NCBI GenBank assembly: GCA_016791425.1
Contig: JAEUMQ010000016.1
Span: 186,001 to 250,000, forward strand
DNA: 64,000 nucleotides
Direction of reading: 5' to 3'
Source: Hyphomonadaceae bacterium
Lineage (GTDB): Bacteria > Pseudomonadota > Alphaproteobacteria > Caulobacterales > Aquidulcibacteraceae
The position numbers were made by a program, and so were the translations under genes. The first letter of the stretch is position 1, and each line of letters starts with the position of its first letter. Under the pieces are notes generated by a model. That model was not told where the DNA came from, did not search any database, and worked only from the letters and a program-made list of their open reading frames with translations. Positions 43,088 through 51,543 of this stretch are shown here, piece by piece.

Positions 43088-45769
43088 ATGAACATCGGCC
43101 CGCTCCTCTTCGGCGCGCCGATGGCGCTTTGGGCGCTCGCCGCGCTGCCTGCGCTCTTCCTCATCCTGCGCGCCACCCCGCCCGCGCCGCAGCGCGCCGC
43201 CTTTCCGCCCTTGCGCCTTCTCCTCGGCCTCAAGACCGACGAGCAATCCCTCCAGCGCGCGCCGCTTTGGCTCGTGCTCCTGCGCGCCTTCATCGCCGCG
43301 CTCGCGATCATCGGCTTCGCCCGCCCCAGCCTGGCGCCCGAGGCGCAGGCCGAGATCGGCGCCGGCGGCCGCACGCTCATCGTCCTCGACGATGGCTGGA
43401 CCGCCGCCCCGTTCTGGACCGAGGCGAAGAACGCCGCGCTCGAGGAAGTCGCCCGCGCCGAGCGCCAGCAGGCGCAGACCTTCGTTCTCTTCACCGCGCC
43501 CGCCCGGCGCGCGCACGATCCTGCCGCCGCCCTCCCGCCGGCCGAAGCGCGCGGCCTGCTCTCCCGCGCCCAGCCGAAGCCGTGGCGTCCCGACCGCGCC
43601 AAGGCCGCCGAGCGCATACGCTCCGCACCGGGACGATTTGACCGCATCGTCTGGATCACCGACGGCCTCGCCGACGAGGGCGCCCCCGCGCTCGCCGCCG
43701 CGCTGCAGGCCCGCGGACCCGTCTCCGCGCGGCTCCCCGCGCAAACCGCCCGCGCCGTCTCCCACGTGGATATCGGCCCCGACGGCGTCACCATTGACGT
43801 CGCGCGCGCCATTTCCGGCGCGCCCGGCGGCGCCGTGGCCGCAGAAACAGTGGAAGGCCGCTCGCTCGGCGCCGCCAACCTCGCCTTCTCCGGAGAAAGC
43901 GCCCGCGCCCGCATCGACCTCCCGCCCGAGATCGCCGGCCGCACCGCGCGCGTGCGCATCGTCGGCGAGCAGAGCGCCGGCGCCGTGCGCCTCATCGCCG
44001 GCGGCGCATCGCGCCCCGTGGTCGGCCTCATCGATCCCGGCGCCGAAGGCCAGCCGCTTCTCTCCGAGCTCTTCTATGTCGAGCGCGCGCTGCAGCCTTA
44101 CGCGACGCTGCAGCGCGGCTCGGCCTCTGATCTTTCCCAGCGCCGCGTGCAAGCGATGGTGCTCCCCGACGCCAGCCGTCTGGCGCCCGCCGACCGCGCG
44201 CAGATCGATCGCTGGATCGAGCGCGGCGGCCTCCTCATCCGCTTCGCCGGCCCGCGCCTCGCCAACGACGCCGACGATCTTCTCCCCGTGCGCCTGCGCC
44301 CCGGCGCCCGCACGCTCGGCGGCGCGCTCGCCTGGGAGCGCCCGCAAGGCCTGCGCGCCTTCGACGCCAGCTCGCCTTACGCCGGATTGTCCGTACCCGG
44401 AGATGTGCTCGTCCGCCGCCAGGTGCTCGCCGAACCGAGCGCCGAAACCGAAAGCCGCGTCTGGGCCCGCCTCGCCGACGGCGCCCCGCTCATCACCGCC
44501 GCCCCGCGCGGCCGCGGCCTCATCGTGCTCTTCCACGTCAGCGCCGGCCCCGAATGGTCCGACGTGCCGCTCTCCGGCCTCTATGTCGATCTGCTCCGCC
44601 GCACGTTGGCCTTCGCCGGCCGCGCCGGCGAAGCCGCCGATCGTCCCCAGGCTGCCGGCCCTTACGTCCCGCAACGCTTGCTCGACGGCTTCGGCGACCT
44701 CGGCCCCGCCGACGCCGACGCCAACGCCATTCCCGCCGACCAGTTTGCGTCCGCGCGCGCCGGCCCGGACTCCGCTCCCGGCATCTACGAGCGCGCCGGC
44801 ATCCCCGCCGTGATCGACACCGTCCGCAGCGACGAGCGCCTCGTCCCGCTCGAACTGCCGCGCGGCATCGCCCGCCTCGGCATCACCGGCCCGCGCACGC
44901 AGCCGCTCACCGGCCTCTTCCTCGCGCTCGCCGTCGCGTTGCTCGCGCTTGATCTCCTGCTCTCGCTCTACCTCGCCGGCCGCCTGCCGCGCCTCCCGCG
45001 CTTCTCCCGCGCCGCGACATCGACCACCGCCGCGCTCCTGGCTCTTGTCCTTCTTGTCCCCGCCGCGCGCGCGCAATCGCCCGACGATCCGACCTACGTC
45101 CTGCACCTCGCCTATGTCCGCACCGGCGACGCGCGCACCGACCGCACCTCCCAGGCCGGCCTCGCCGCACTCTCCGAAACGCTCCGCATGCGGACATCGG
45201 TCGAGCCCGGCGAGCCCGTCGCCATCGATTTCGCCAGCGACGATCTCTCCGTCTATCCCTTCATCTATTGGGCCGCGCCCGCCTCGCCGCTGCGCCTCAA
45301 CGACGCCGCGATCACCAATCTCGACCGCTATCTGCGCCTCGGCGGCTGCCTGCTGCTCGACACCCGCGACGCCGGCCGCAACGCCCCCGCCGGCCGCGGC
45401 CCCGCCGCCATCCTGCTCTCCGGCCTCGATGCGCCGCCGCTGGAGCAGGTGACGCAAGAGCATGTGCTCGCACGCGCCTTCTACATCCTCCGCGCCTTTC
45501 CCGGCCGCGCCAACGCGCCCAAGCTCTGGGCCGAGACCGCCAGCGCCGCCGCCGCGCGCGACGGCGTCGCCTCGCTCTTCGTCGGCGACGGCGACTGGGC
45601 CGCCGCTTGGGCTGCCGAAAGCGGCGAGGGCCTCCCCGGCGGCATGCGCCAGCATGAGCTCTCGCTGCGCTTCGGCGTCAACCTCGTGATGGTTGCGCTC
45701 ACCGGCAACTATAAGGCCGACCAGGTGCACCTGCCCGCGCTCCTTGAGCGCCTCGGACGCGAGCGATGA
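43088..45769 (+). CDS. BatA-like membrane protein with C-terminal DUF4159 domain
   Basis: The 893-residue protein starts with the aerotolerance/BatA N-terminal region (PLLFGAPMALWALAALPALFLILRATPPAPQRAAFPPLRLLLGLKT and a second helix). A large central part has VWA-like and gatase-like segments, including VVGLIDPGAEGQPLLSELFYVERAL. A transmembrane stretch near 615-645 precedes the DUF4159 domain at about 665-893 (DPTYVLHLAYVRTGD, YPFIYWAAPASPLRLND, GGCLLLDTRD, RHELSLRFGVN-like end). Such genes follow moxR-DUF58. The role is not known; an envelope complex is inferred. It overlaps the next gene by ATGA. Confidence 0.88.
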   Translation: MNIGPLLFGAPMALWALAALPALFLILRATPPAPQRAAFPPLRLLLGLKTDEQSLQRAPLWLVLLRAFIAALAIIGFARPSLAPEAQAEIGAGGRTLIVLDDGWTAAPFWTEAKNAALEEVARAERQQAQTFVLFTAPARRAHDPAAALPPAEARGLLSRAQPKPWRPDRAKAAERIRSAPGRFDRIVWITDGLADEGAPALAAALQARGPVSARLPAQTARAVSHVDIGPDGVTIDVARAISGAPGGAVAAETVEGRSLGAANLAFSGESARARIDLPPEIAGRTARVRIVGEQSAGAVRLIAGGASRPVVGLIDPGAEGQPLLSELFYVERALQPYATLQRGSASDLSQRRVQAMVLPDASRLAPADRAQIDRWIERGGLLIRFAGPRLANDADDLLPVRLRPGARTLGGALAWERPQGLRAFDASSPYAGLSVPGDVLVRRQVLAEPSAETESRVWARLADGAPLITAAPRGRGLIVLFHVSAGPEWSDVPLSGLYVDLLRRTLAFAGRAGEAADRPQAAGPYVPQRLLDGFGDLGPADADANAIPADQFASARAGPDSAPGIYERAGIPAVIDTVRSDERLVPLELPRGIARLGITGPRTQPLTGLFLALAVALLALDLLLSLYLAGRLPRLPRFSRAATSTTAALLALVLLVPAARAQSPDDPTYVLHLAYVRTGDARTDRTSQAGLAALSETLRMRTSVEPGEPVAIDFASDDLSVYPFIYWAAPASPLRLNDAAITNLDRYLRLGGCLLLDTRDAGRNAPAGRGPAAILLSGLDAPPLEQVTQEHVLARAFYILRAFPGRANAPKLWAETASAAAARDGVASLFVGDGDWAAAWAAESGEGLPGGMRQHELSLRFGVNLVMVALTGNYKADQVHLPALLERLGRER

Positions 45770-47805
45770 TCCCCGCCAGCCGCTTAGGCTTCGATCCGAC
45801 GCTGCCGATCCCCTGGATCGTCGCGCTCGCCGCGTTCGCGCTCGTCGGGCTCGGCGTTTACATCTGGCGCAAGGGCGGCGCGCCGATCACCCGCGGCCTC
45901 GGCCTTCTCTTCATCATCGTCGGGCTGCTGCAGCCGATGTGGGTGCGCGAGACCCGCGAAAGCGCCGCCGACATCGCCCTCGTCCTCATCGACCAGAGCG
46001 AGAGCCTTTCCCTCGCCGGCCGCAACGAAGCCGCGCGCCGCGCCGGCCAGGCCATCGCCGCCCAGCTCTCCCGCCAGCCCTCGCTCGAAGTGCGCGTCCG
46101 CGAAGTCCGCGGCGCGGGCGACGGCACGCTGCTCATGGGCGCGCTGGAGGATTCCCTCGCCGACATCGACCGCACGCGCCTGTCCAGCGCCGTGCTCGTC
46201 ACCGACGGCCAGATCGCCGACGCCGACCGCATCGAACACCTTCGCCGTTTGCCGCCAACCCACGCGATCATCATCGGCGATCCGGCCCGCGGCGATCGCC
46301 GCCTCGAGCTCATCTCCGCGCCGGCCTTCGGCATTGTCGGCGAGCCGATCACCATCGAAGCCCGCGTCGATGATCCCAATCAGAACGCCACCGTCGCCGT
46401 GCGCGTCTCCATCGACGGCAAGCTGGAGCGCCGCATTCCCGCGCAGGCCAACCGCGCCTTCAGCTTCCAGATCGTCACCCCCAAGCGCGGGCCGAACATG
46501 GTCGTGCTCGAGGCGGAGTCCGGCCCGCAAGAGATATCGCAAGCCAACAACCGCGCCGCCTTCTCCCTCGCCGGCGTCCGCGATCGCCTCCGCGTGCTGC
46601 TCATCACCGGCGAGCCGCACGCCGGCGCGCGCGTCTGGCGCAATCTTCTGAAATCCGATCCCGCCGTGGATCTCGTCCACTTCACGATTCTTCGCCCCCC
46701 CGAGAAGCTCGACTTCACCCCGCTCGACGAGCTCGCGCTCATTCCTTTCCCGACAAGAGAACTATTCCAGGATCGCCTCGGCGAATTCGATCTCATCATC
46801 TTCGACCGCTATCGCCGCAGGGACATTCTTCAGCCGATCTATTTCGACAACATCGCCCGCCGCGTCGAAGCGGGCGGCGCGCTGCTCATCGCCGCCGGCC
46901 CCTGGGACGCCACCTATGACAGCCTCTACCCGACGCCGCTCGCCGCGATCCTGCCCTCTCGCCCCACCGGCCAGATCATCCAGCGCGCCTATCGCCCCGA
47001 ACCGACCGCGCTCGGCCTTCGCCATCCCGTCGTGCGCGGCCTTCCCAACCCCGCCGGCTGGGGCCGCTGGACGCGCCTCGTCGAGGCGCAGGCCTCCGGC
47101 GGCCAGACCGTGCTCTCCGGCATGGGCCGTCCGCTGCTCGTGCTCGACCGCGCCGGCCAGGGCCGCATCGCGCAACTCTGGTCCGATCAGGCCTGGCTTT
47201 GGGCGCGCGGCTATCAGGGCGGGGGTCCGCACGGCGAATTGCTCCGCCGCCTCGCGCACTGGCTCATGCAGGAGCCGGAGCTTGAGGAAGAGCGCTTGTC
47301 GCTCACGCCCGATTCCGGCGGCCTGCGCATCGAGCGCGCGACGCTGGGGCCAGCGCCCGCGCCCATCGACCTCATCGATCCTTCCGGCGCAGTCTCCCGC
47401 GTCGAGCTTGCAGCCGCCGAGCCCGGTGTCTGGCGCGCCGAGACGCCCGCCCCCGCCCAAGGCCTCTACGAAGCGCGCTCCGGCAGCCTGCGCGCCTTCG
47501 CCGCCGTCGGCCCGCTCAATCCGCGCGAAGCCGCCGCGCTCTCCGCCACCGGCGATTTGATCCGCCCACTGACGAATGCGACCGGCGGCGGCCTCTACTT
47601 CGCCGGCGAGAATGGCCAGCAGCTTCCCCAGGTGCGCCGCGTTGAGAAGGGCGCCGACGCCTCGGGCGGCGACTGGATGGGCTTCCGCCGCAACGGCGCC
47701 TACGTCGTGCGCTCGGCGGCCGCCCAGCCGCTCGGCCCCGGCATCGCCTGGGCCGCCTTCGGCCTCCTCCTCTTCATGCTCGGCTGGCGCCGCGAGGCGC
47801 GTTGA
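45766..47805 (+). CDS. Large membrane protein of the MoxR/DUF58/DUF4159 operon
   Basis: The 679-residue protein has two N-terminal membrane helices (IPWIVALAAFALVGLGVYIW and ITRGLGLLFIIVGLLQPMW), a VWA-like start (IALVLIDQSESLSLAGRNEAA with a DxSxS-type metal site), a possible class I gatase-like core (RLRVLLITGEPHAGARVWRNLLKSD, LIIFDRYRRRDILQP, GGALLIAAGPWDATYDSL) and a final helix (GIAWAAFGLLLFMLGW). It is translationally coupled to the DUF4159 gene. No catalytic Cys is seen in the gatase-like part, so an enzymatic activity is unlikely. Confidence 0.85.
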   Translation: MIPASRLGFDPTLPIPWIVALAAFALVGLGVYIWRKGGAPITRGLGLLFIIVGLLQPMWVRETRESAADIALVLIDQSESLSLAGRNEAARRAGQAIAAQLSRQPSLEVRVREVRGAGDGTLLMGALEDSLADIDRTRLSSAVLVTDGQIADADRIEHLRRLPPTHAIIIGDPARGDRRLELISAPAFGIVGEPITIEARVDDPNQNATVAVRVSIDGKLERRIPAQANRAFSFQIVTPKRGPNMVVLEAESGPQEISQANNRAAFSLAGVRDRLRVLLITGEPHAGARVWRNLLKSDPAVDLVHFTILRPPEKLDFTPLDELALIPFPTRELFQDRLGEFDLIIFDRYRRRDILQPIYFDNIARRVEAGGALLIAAGPWDATYDSLYPTPLAAILPSRPTGQIIQRAYRPEPTALGLRHPVVRGLPNPAGWGRWTRLVEAQASGGQTVLSGMGRPLLVLDRAGQGRIAQLWSDQAWLWARGYQGGGPHGELLRRLAHWLMQEPELEEERLSLTPDSGGLRIERATLGPAPAPIDLIDPSGAVSRVELAAAEPGVWRAETPAPAQGLYEARSGSLRAFAAVGPLNPREAAALSATGDLIRPLTNATGGGLYFAGENGQQLPQVRRVEKGADASGGDWMGFRRNGAYVVRSAAAQPLGPGIAWAAFGLLLFMLGWRREAR

Positions 47806-47816
47806 TCGGCGGTCGG

Positions 47817-48197
47817 CTACGAAGCGGCCAATTTGCCAGGCAAGCGATCGTCTCTGGCCCGTGCGTCGCGGATCGCTTCGATTGCAGCCGCTTTCGTCTT
47901 GAACGTCGCCTTGGTCTCTAGATAGTGGCGCGCAATCGCCTTGACCTCGACGTCCGTCAAAAGCCCCGGCTTCCTCATCTCATTCAGAGTCTGATCAAAT
48001 CTAGCCTTGTCGCCATGAGAAGCCTTCAGCTCCCCGACAAAATGGCCAATGACGTCAACTTGCTCGATCCGGGATACCAGGTTTCCTGCCTGAGCCAACT
48101 TAGCGAGCAGCGCGGTATCCTTTGCAGCGGCTGATGCGCCAGACGCGCTCTGAAGCTTAGCCAGCGCCGCAAGCATCGAGTGCAGGCGACCACGCAT
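47817..48197 (-). CDS. Unknown small helical protein of the ParA-like island
   Basis: The 126-residue protein is predicted mostly helical and contains VIGHFVGELKASHGDKARFDQTLNEM and a basic end (TKAAAIEAIRDARARDDRLPGKLAAS). I recognise no family. It is the last of three co-directional genes, starting 5 bases after the 55-residue gene. Its local composition is clearly less GC-rich than the neighbouring operon. There is no signal peptide and no Cys. Confidence 0.65.
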   Translation of the reverse strand: MRGRLHSMLAALAKLQSASGASAAAKDTALLAKLAQAGNLVSRIEQVDVIGHFVGELKASHGDKARFDQTLNEMRKPGLLTDVEVKAIARHYLETKATFKTKAAAIEAIRDARARDDRLPGKLAAS

Positions 48198-48202
48198 CTC
48201 AG

Positions 48203-48370
48203 TCAGCTCCGCTTTCCTAAAATTCGCGACAGGATGACCATGTCCATTCTACCTCGCTTCTTCAGCGCCCCCGCCAGCAAGTTGAGCTGCTGCGCCGCTT
48301 CCACATCCCCCGCTGCCTCAAATGTTGCCGCATAGGCAGCGACGATTGCGGACATTTTGCTCAATGTCAT
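48203..48370 (-). CDS. Small 55-residue protein of the ParA-like island
   Basis: The frame starts at an ATG overlapping the stop of the ParA-like gene (ATGA) and ends 5 bases before the next gene, so it is held in the operon at both ends. The product begins MTLSKMSAIVAAYAATFE and continues with an amphipathic helix (VEAAQQLNLLAGALKKRGRMD) and VILSRILGKRS. It has no known domain. It may be a partner of the ParA-like ATPase or an antitoxin-like small protein; both are guesses. Confidence 0.6.
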   Translation of the reverse strand: MTLSKMSAIVAAYAATFEAAGDVEAAQQLNLLAGALKKRGRMDMVILSRILGKRS

Positions 48371-49491
48371 TCTGACATTCTCCGCTTCTCTAGCTCGTCC
48401 GCCAGCCTGATGAATATTCTCCTAATGTTTTGAGATCGCAAGTAAGCAATGTCTTTGCCTGCAACGTTGGAGAAATCAGCGCGCCTTGGAATTCGCGCTT
48501 CCATCCACAGATCAGGCAATGGCGGATCCGCCTTTTGGACCTGCTTTCTGTAGGCCTCCACTGCAAGCTCTTCTGCCTGAATCCCAACACTAAGCGCACC
48601 AACCACGCCTCCCACCTCAAGCCGTGGGTTGAACTCATGCCGATAGTCACGGCAGGTCTTTTGAAATGTCACTGCCGCTTCGATCGAAAGCTCGTCCATT
48701 GTGGTGGGTATGAGCACCGTCGTTGAAGCGCATAATGCATTCACCAGCGCGGTCGTAAGCCGCGGTGGCGTATCGAGTATGATAACTTGGTACTTACTCG
48801 TCACGATTGGGTCGAGCACAGACCGCGCGAGCAAGTAGTGAGCGTCAAAGGGCAGCCTCCCGGCCAGCCAATCTATCATGACGCGATTTTCCACTTCGAG
48901 CAGTGACTTGTAGGCGCGCACAACGTCAAAGTCCCGAAGGCCGCGCGCCAGTCGCGCAGCGGACGTTCGACGCGCAAGCAGCTCGACTCCGGTCGCCGAC
49001 GGCGCGAACAAGAAGTCCACGTCCGACGTGGCTTCGAGTTCGAGCTTGCGTCCGAACACTTCGCTTGCTGACCCTTGCCAGTCCAAGTCTATCAGCAGAG
49101 TCGCTTTGCCCGACTTGGCGTACATCGCTGCGAGATTGAGAGCCGTGGTTGTCTTGGACACTCCGCCCTTCAGGTTTGCCACAGCAATTATGGGTATGGA
49201 GACACGCTGAAGCCAATCGCGATACTCAGGGAACGCGCCTTGCTGACCTCTCCAAATTTTTCCGTCAGACCGGCGGAACGCAGTCAATGCATCGTTGAGC
49301 TGCTTCACCTCCGCCTCGGCAAGTTCCTTGACCTCAGTTCGCTCTCGACGCTGCGCAAGGCGTTCCCAGAACCTACCGGCCTGAAACGCCAAACCAAGTA
49401 CAATTGCGGCGCCGGTTACAAGCCAAGCAATCTCATCCCAAAGCCCTCTGAGCTGGCTTAGGAGAGCCCAGACGCGCGCCCAATCACCCAT
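48367..49491 (-). CDS. Membrane-anchored ParA/MinD-like ATPase
   Basis: The 374-residue protein has one N-terminal helix (IAWLVTGAAIVLGLAFQAGRF, about 20-40), a charged coiled-coil linker (RRERTEVKELAEAEVKQLNDAL), then a ParA domain. The Walker A is KGGVSKTTTALNLAAMY at about 108-124; the Gly before Lys is replaced by Ser. Further motifs: LLIDLDWQGSASEVFG, Walker B-like VIILDTPPRLTTALVNAL, and MDELSIEAA. A second Lys (KGG) is kept. Chromosomal ParA has no transmembrane helix and a nearby parB; neither applies here. ATG 49491 follows GGGGGATCGG; GTG 49515 is an alternative. The function is unknown. Confidence 0.85.
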   Translation of the reverse strand: MGDWARVWALLSQLRGLWDEIAWLVTGAAIVLGLAFQAGRFWERLAQRRERTEVKELAEAEVKQLNDALTAFRRSDGKIWRGQQGAFPEYRDWLQRVSIPIIAVANLKGGVSKTTTALNLAAMYAKSGKATLLIDLDWQGSASEVFGRKLELEATSDVDFLFAPSATGVELLARRTSAARLARGLRDFDVVRAYKSLLEVENRVMIDWLAGRLPFDAHYLLARSVLDPIVTSKYQVIILDTPPRLTTALVNALCASTTVLIPTTMDELSIEAAVTFQKTCRDYRHEFNPRLEVGGVVGALSVGIQAEELAVEAYRKQVQKADPPLPDLWMEARIPRRADFSNVAGKDIAYLRSQNIRRIFIRLADELEKRRMSE

Positions 49492-49560
49492 CCGATCCCC
49501 CGCGATCGATGGCACAACCTAAGCGCAAATCTTACGCAACGGCAAACTTTGACGCCGCGA

Positions 49561-50115
49561 TCAAGCCGCCAGCGCCGGCCCGACCATCCCGCCCAATCCC
49601 TCCAGCCCGCCGTGCGTCTGCGAGAGCCATAGGAAGCGCGACGGATCCACCGGCCCCGGCATCGCGACGCGACCGTCGGGGATCCGTGCAAACCCGAACG
49701 GCTGAAAGAAGCTCGCCGCCCCGACCACCAGCACCGGCTTGCCTTCGCCCTTCACCGCCTCCAGCGCCGCAGCGACCAGCCGCCCGCCGAGCCGCGCGTG
49801 CTGGTGCGGCGGATCGACCGCCAGCGGCCCCAGGAAGAGAGCGCTTCGTCCGCCTACGGAGATGTCCGACATCCGGCACACGCCGACTGCCGCGCCCTCG
49901 AACAGCGCCACGCGCGACAGGTTGAGCCGGTGCGCCGCGCCGCGCTCGCGCACGCGCTCGCTCGTCTTGGCGAACCGCCCGGGCCCGAACGCGCGGTCGA
50001 GCACCCCTTCGAGCGCCGCTGCGTGCGCGGCGGTCTCCTCCACGATGCGATACTCCCCCGCAGGCGCCGGCGGGAGCGTCGAGGTTGCGGGCGCGGGTGG
50101 CGAAGGAGCGGCCAA
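49561..50115 (-). CDS. GNAT family N-acetyltransferase (YhbS-like)
   Basis: The C-terminal 150 residues match GNAT/YhbS proteins: YRIVEETAAHAAALEGVLDRAFGPGRFAKTSERVRERG, FEGAAVGVCRMSDI, FLGPLAVDPPHQHARLGGRLVAAALEAVKGEGKPVLVVGAASFFQPFGFARI, which includes the acetyl-CoA-binding loop. The start is uncertain; TTG 50115 has GGGGAAG before it and no better codon occurs. The frame stays open much further upstream over the MFS gene, which is not coding. The acceptor substrate is unknown. Confidence 0.78.
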   Translation of the reverse strand: MAAPSPPAPATSTLPPAPAGEYRIVEETAAHAAALEGVLDRAFGPGRFAKTSERVRERGAAHRLNLSRVALFEGAAVGVCRMSDISVGGRSALFLGPLAVDPPHQHARLGGRLVAAALEAVKGEGKPVLVVGAASFFQPFGFARIPDGRVAMPGPVDPSRFLWLSQTHGGLEGLGGMVGPALAA

Positions 50116-50220
50116 GGACTTCCCCGGAAACGGCGCGCGGCTATACGGCGCGCCGCCCTGCCGGTCAAACCGCCCCGCGGCTTCTTGCCGACGGGCCCGG
50201 CGCAGCGCAGTTTGCGCCCG

Positions 50221-51474
50221 ATGCCGCCAGCCCCGTCCAGCACCGGCGCGCTCCTGCGCGAGCGCGACTACGTGATCTATTGGGCGTCGCGCTCCGCCGC
50301 GAGCATCGGGGTCCAGATCCAGTCCGTCACCATCGGCTGGCAGATGTACGAGATCGCCCGCCGCACGATGCCGATCGCCGAAGCGGCGCTGCAGGTCGGC
50401 TTCATCGGACTTTGCACCTTCATCCCGCTCTTCGTCCTGGCGCTGCCGGCAGGCGAGATCGCCGACCGTCGCAACCGCAGGAACATTCTCATCGCCTGCA
50501 ATGGCGCCGAAGCCCTGACCGCGGCCGCGCTGCTTTGGGCCGCCGCGACCCACTCTGCGTCCATTCCCTTCCTGCTCGCCGCAGCGCTCGCCTTCGGCGC
50601 CGCGCGCGCCTTTCTCTCGCCCGCCGCCACCGCGCTGGCGCCGATGCTGGTCCCGCGCGAGCTTCTGCCGCGCGCGATCGCGTGGAACTCGCTCGCCTGG
50701 CAGACCGCCGCCATCGCCGGCCCCGCGATCGGCGGCCTGCTCGTGAGCGCCTCCCCCGCGATCGCCTACGCCGCTGCGCTCGCGCTCTACATTGCTTCGA
50801 TCGCCGGCTTCAGTTTCATCCGCAAGCCGACGAAGCCCGTCGCGCAGGCGGGCGGACGCCTGCATCTCATCCGCGAAGGCCTCGCCTATACGTGGCGCAA
50901 CAAGATCGTCTTCGGGGCGATCTCGCTCGATCTTTTCGCGGTGCTGCTGGGCGGCGCCACCGCGCTCCTGCCCGTCTTCGCGCGCGATGTGCTGCATGTC
51001 GGCCCCGAGGGCTTCGGCATCCTGCGCGCCGCGCCAGCCGTCGGCGCAAGCCTTGTGGCGCTCTATCTCGCCGCCAACCCGATCCGCCGCCACGCCGGCC
51101 CCATCATGTTCTGGGGCGTCGCCGTGTTCGGCTTCGCCACCATCGTGTTCGGCCTCTCCTCCTTTCTTTGGTTTCCGTTCGCCGTCGCGATCGGCGCGCT
51201 CGCGACGCTCGGCGGCGCCGACATGCTTTCCGTCTTCGTGCGCCAGACGCTGGTGCAGATCGTGACGCCCGACCACATGCGCGGCCGCGTCGCGGCGGTA
51301 TCGACGCTCTTCATCGGCGCCTCCAACGAGCTGGGCGAGTTCGAAAGCGGCGTCGTCGCGCGCTTCCTGGGCCCCATCGGCGCCGCGCTCTTCGGCGGCG
51401 TCGGCGCCGTTGCCGTGACCGCGCTCTGGGCCAAGCTCTTCCCCGAGCTCCGCAAGACCGACCGGCTGGAATAA
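50221..51474 (+). CDS. MFS transporter (EntS-like exporter family)
   Basis: The 417-residue protein has about 12 membrane helices with MFS patterns: IGWQMYEIARRTMPIAEAALQVGFIGLCTFIPLFVLALPAGEIADRRNRRNILI, where GEIADRRNRRN is the motif A loop. FVRQTLVQIVTPDHMRGRVAAVSTLFIGASNELGEFESG marks the later half. The family (TMS/enterobactin-exporter-like) exports small molecules such as siderophores. The substrate is unknown. ATG 50221 is the chosen start; the gene is divergent from the GNAT gene. Confidence 0.9.
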   Translation: MPPAPSSTGALLRERDYVIYWASRSAASIGVQIQSVTIGWQMYEIARRTMPIAEAALQVGFIGLCTFIPLFVLALPAGEIADRRNRRNILIACNGAEALTAAALLWAAATHSASIPFLLAAALAFGAARAFLSPAATALAPMLVPRELLPRAIAWNSLAWQTAAIAGPAIGGLLVSASPAIAYAAALALYIASIAGFSFIRKPTKPVAQAGGRLHLIREGLAYTWRNKIVFGAISLDLFAVLLGGATALLPVFARDVLHVGPEGFGILRAAPAVGASLVALYLAANPIRRHAGPIMFWGVAVFGFATIVFGLSSFLWFPFAVAIGALATLGGADMLSVFVRQTLVQIVTPDHMRGRVAAVSTLFIGASNELGEFESGVVARFLGPIGAALFGGVGAVAVTALWAKLFPELRKTDRLE

Positions 51475-51543
51475 GCCGCATCATTGCCTGCGCCGGCGCC
51501 GCGCCTTAAGCCTGCGCCCGACTGCCAGCGGGAGAAGCCATCG

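Noticed and set aside
50116-51276. Minus-strand open frame of several hundred codons opposite the MFS gene
   Set aside because: It is an antisense shadow of the transporter (Arg/Gly/Asp/His-rich, no domain); only the last part, from about 50115, is the GNAT gene.
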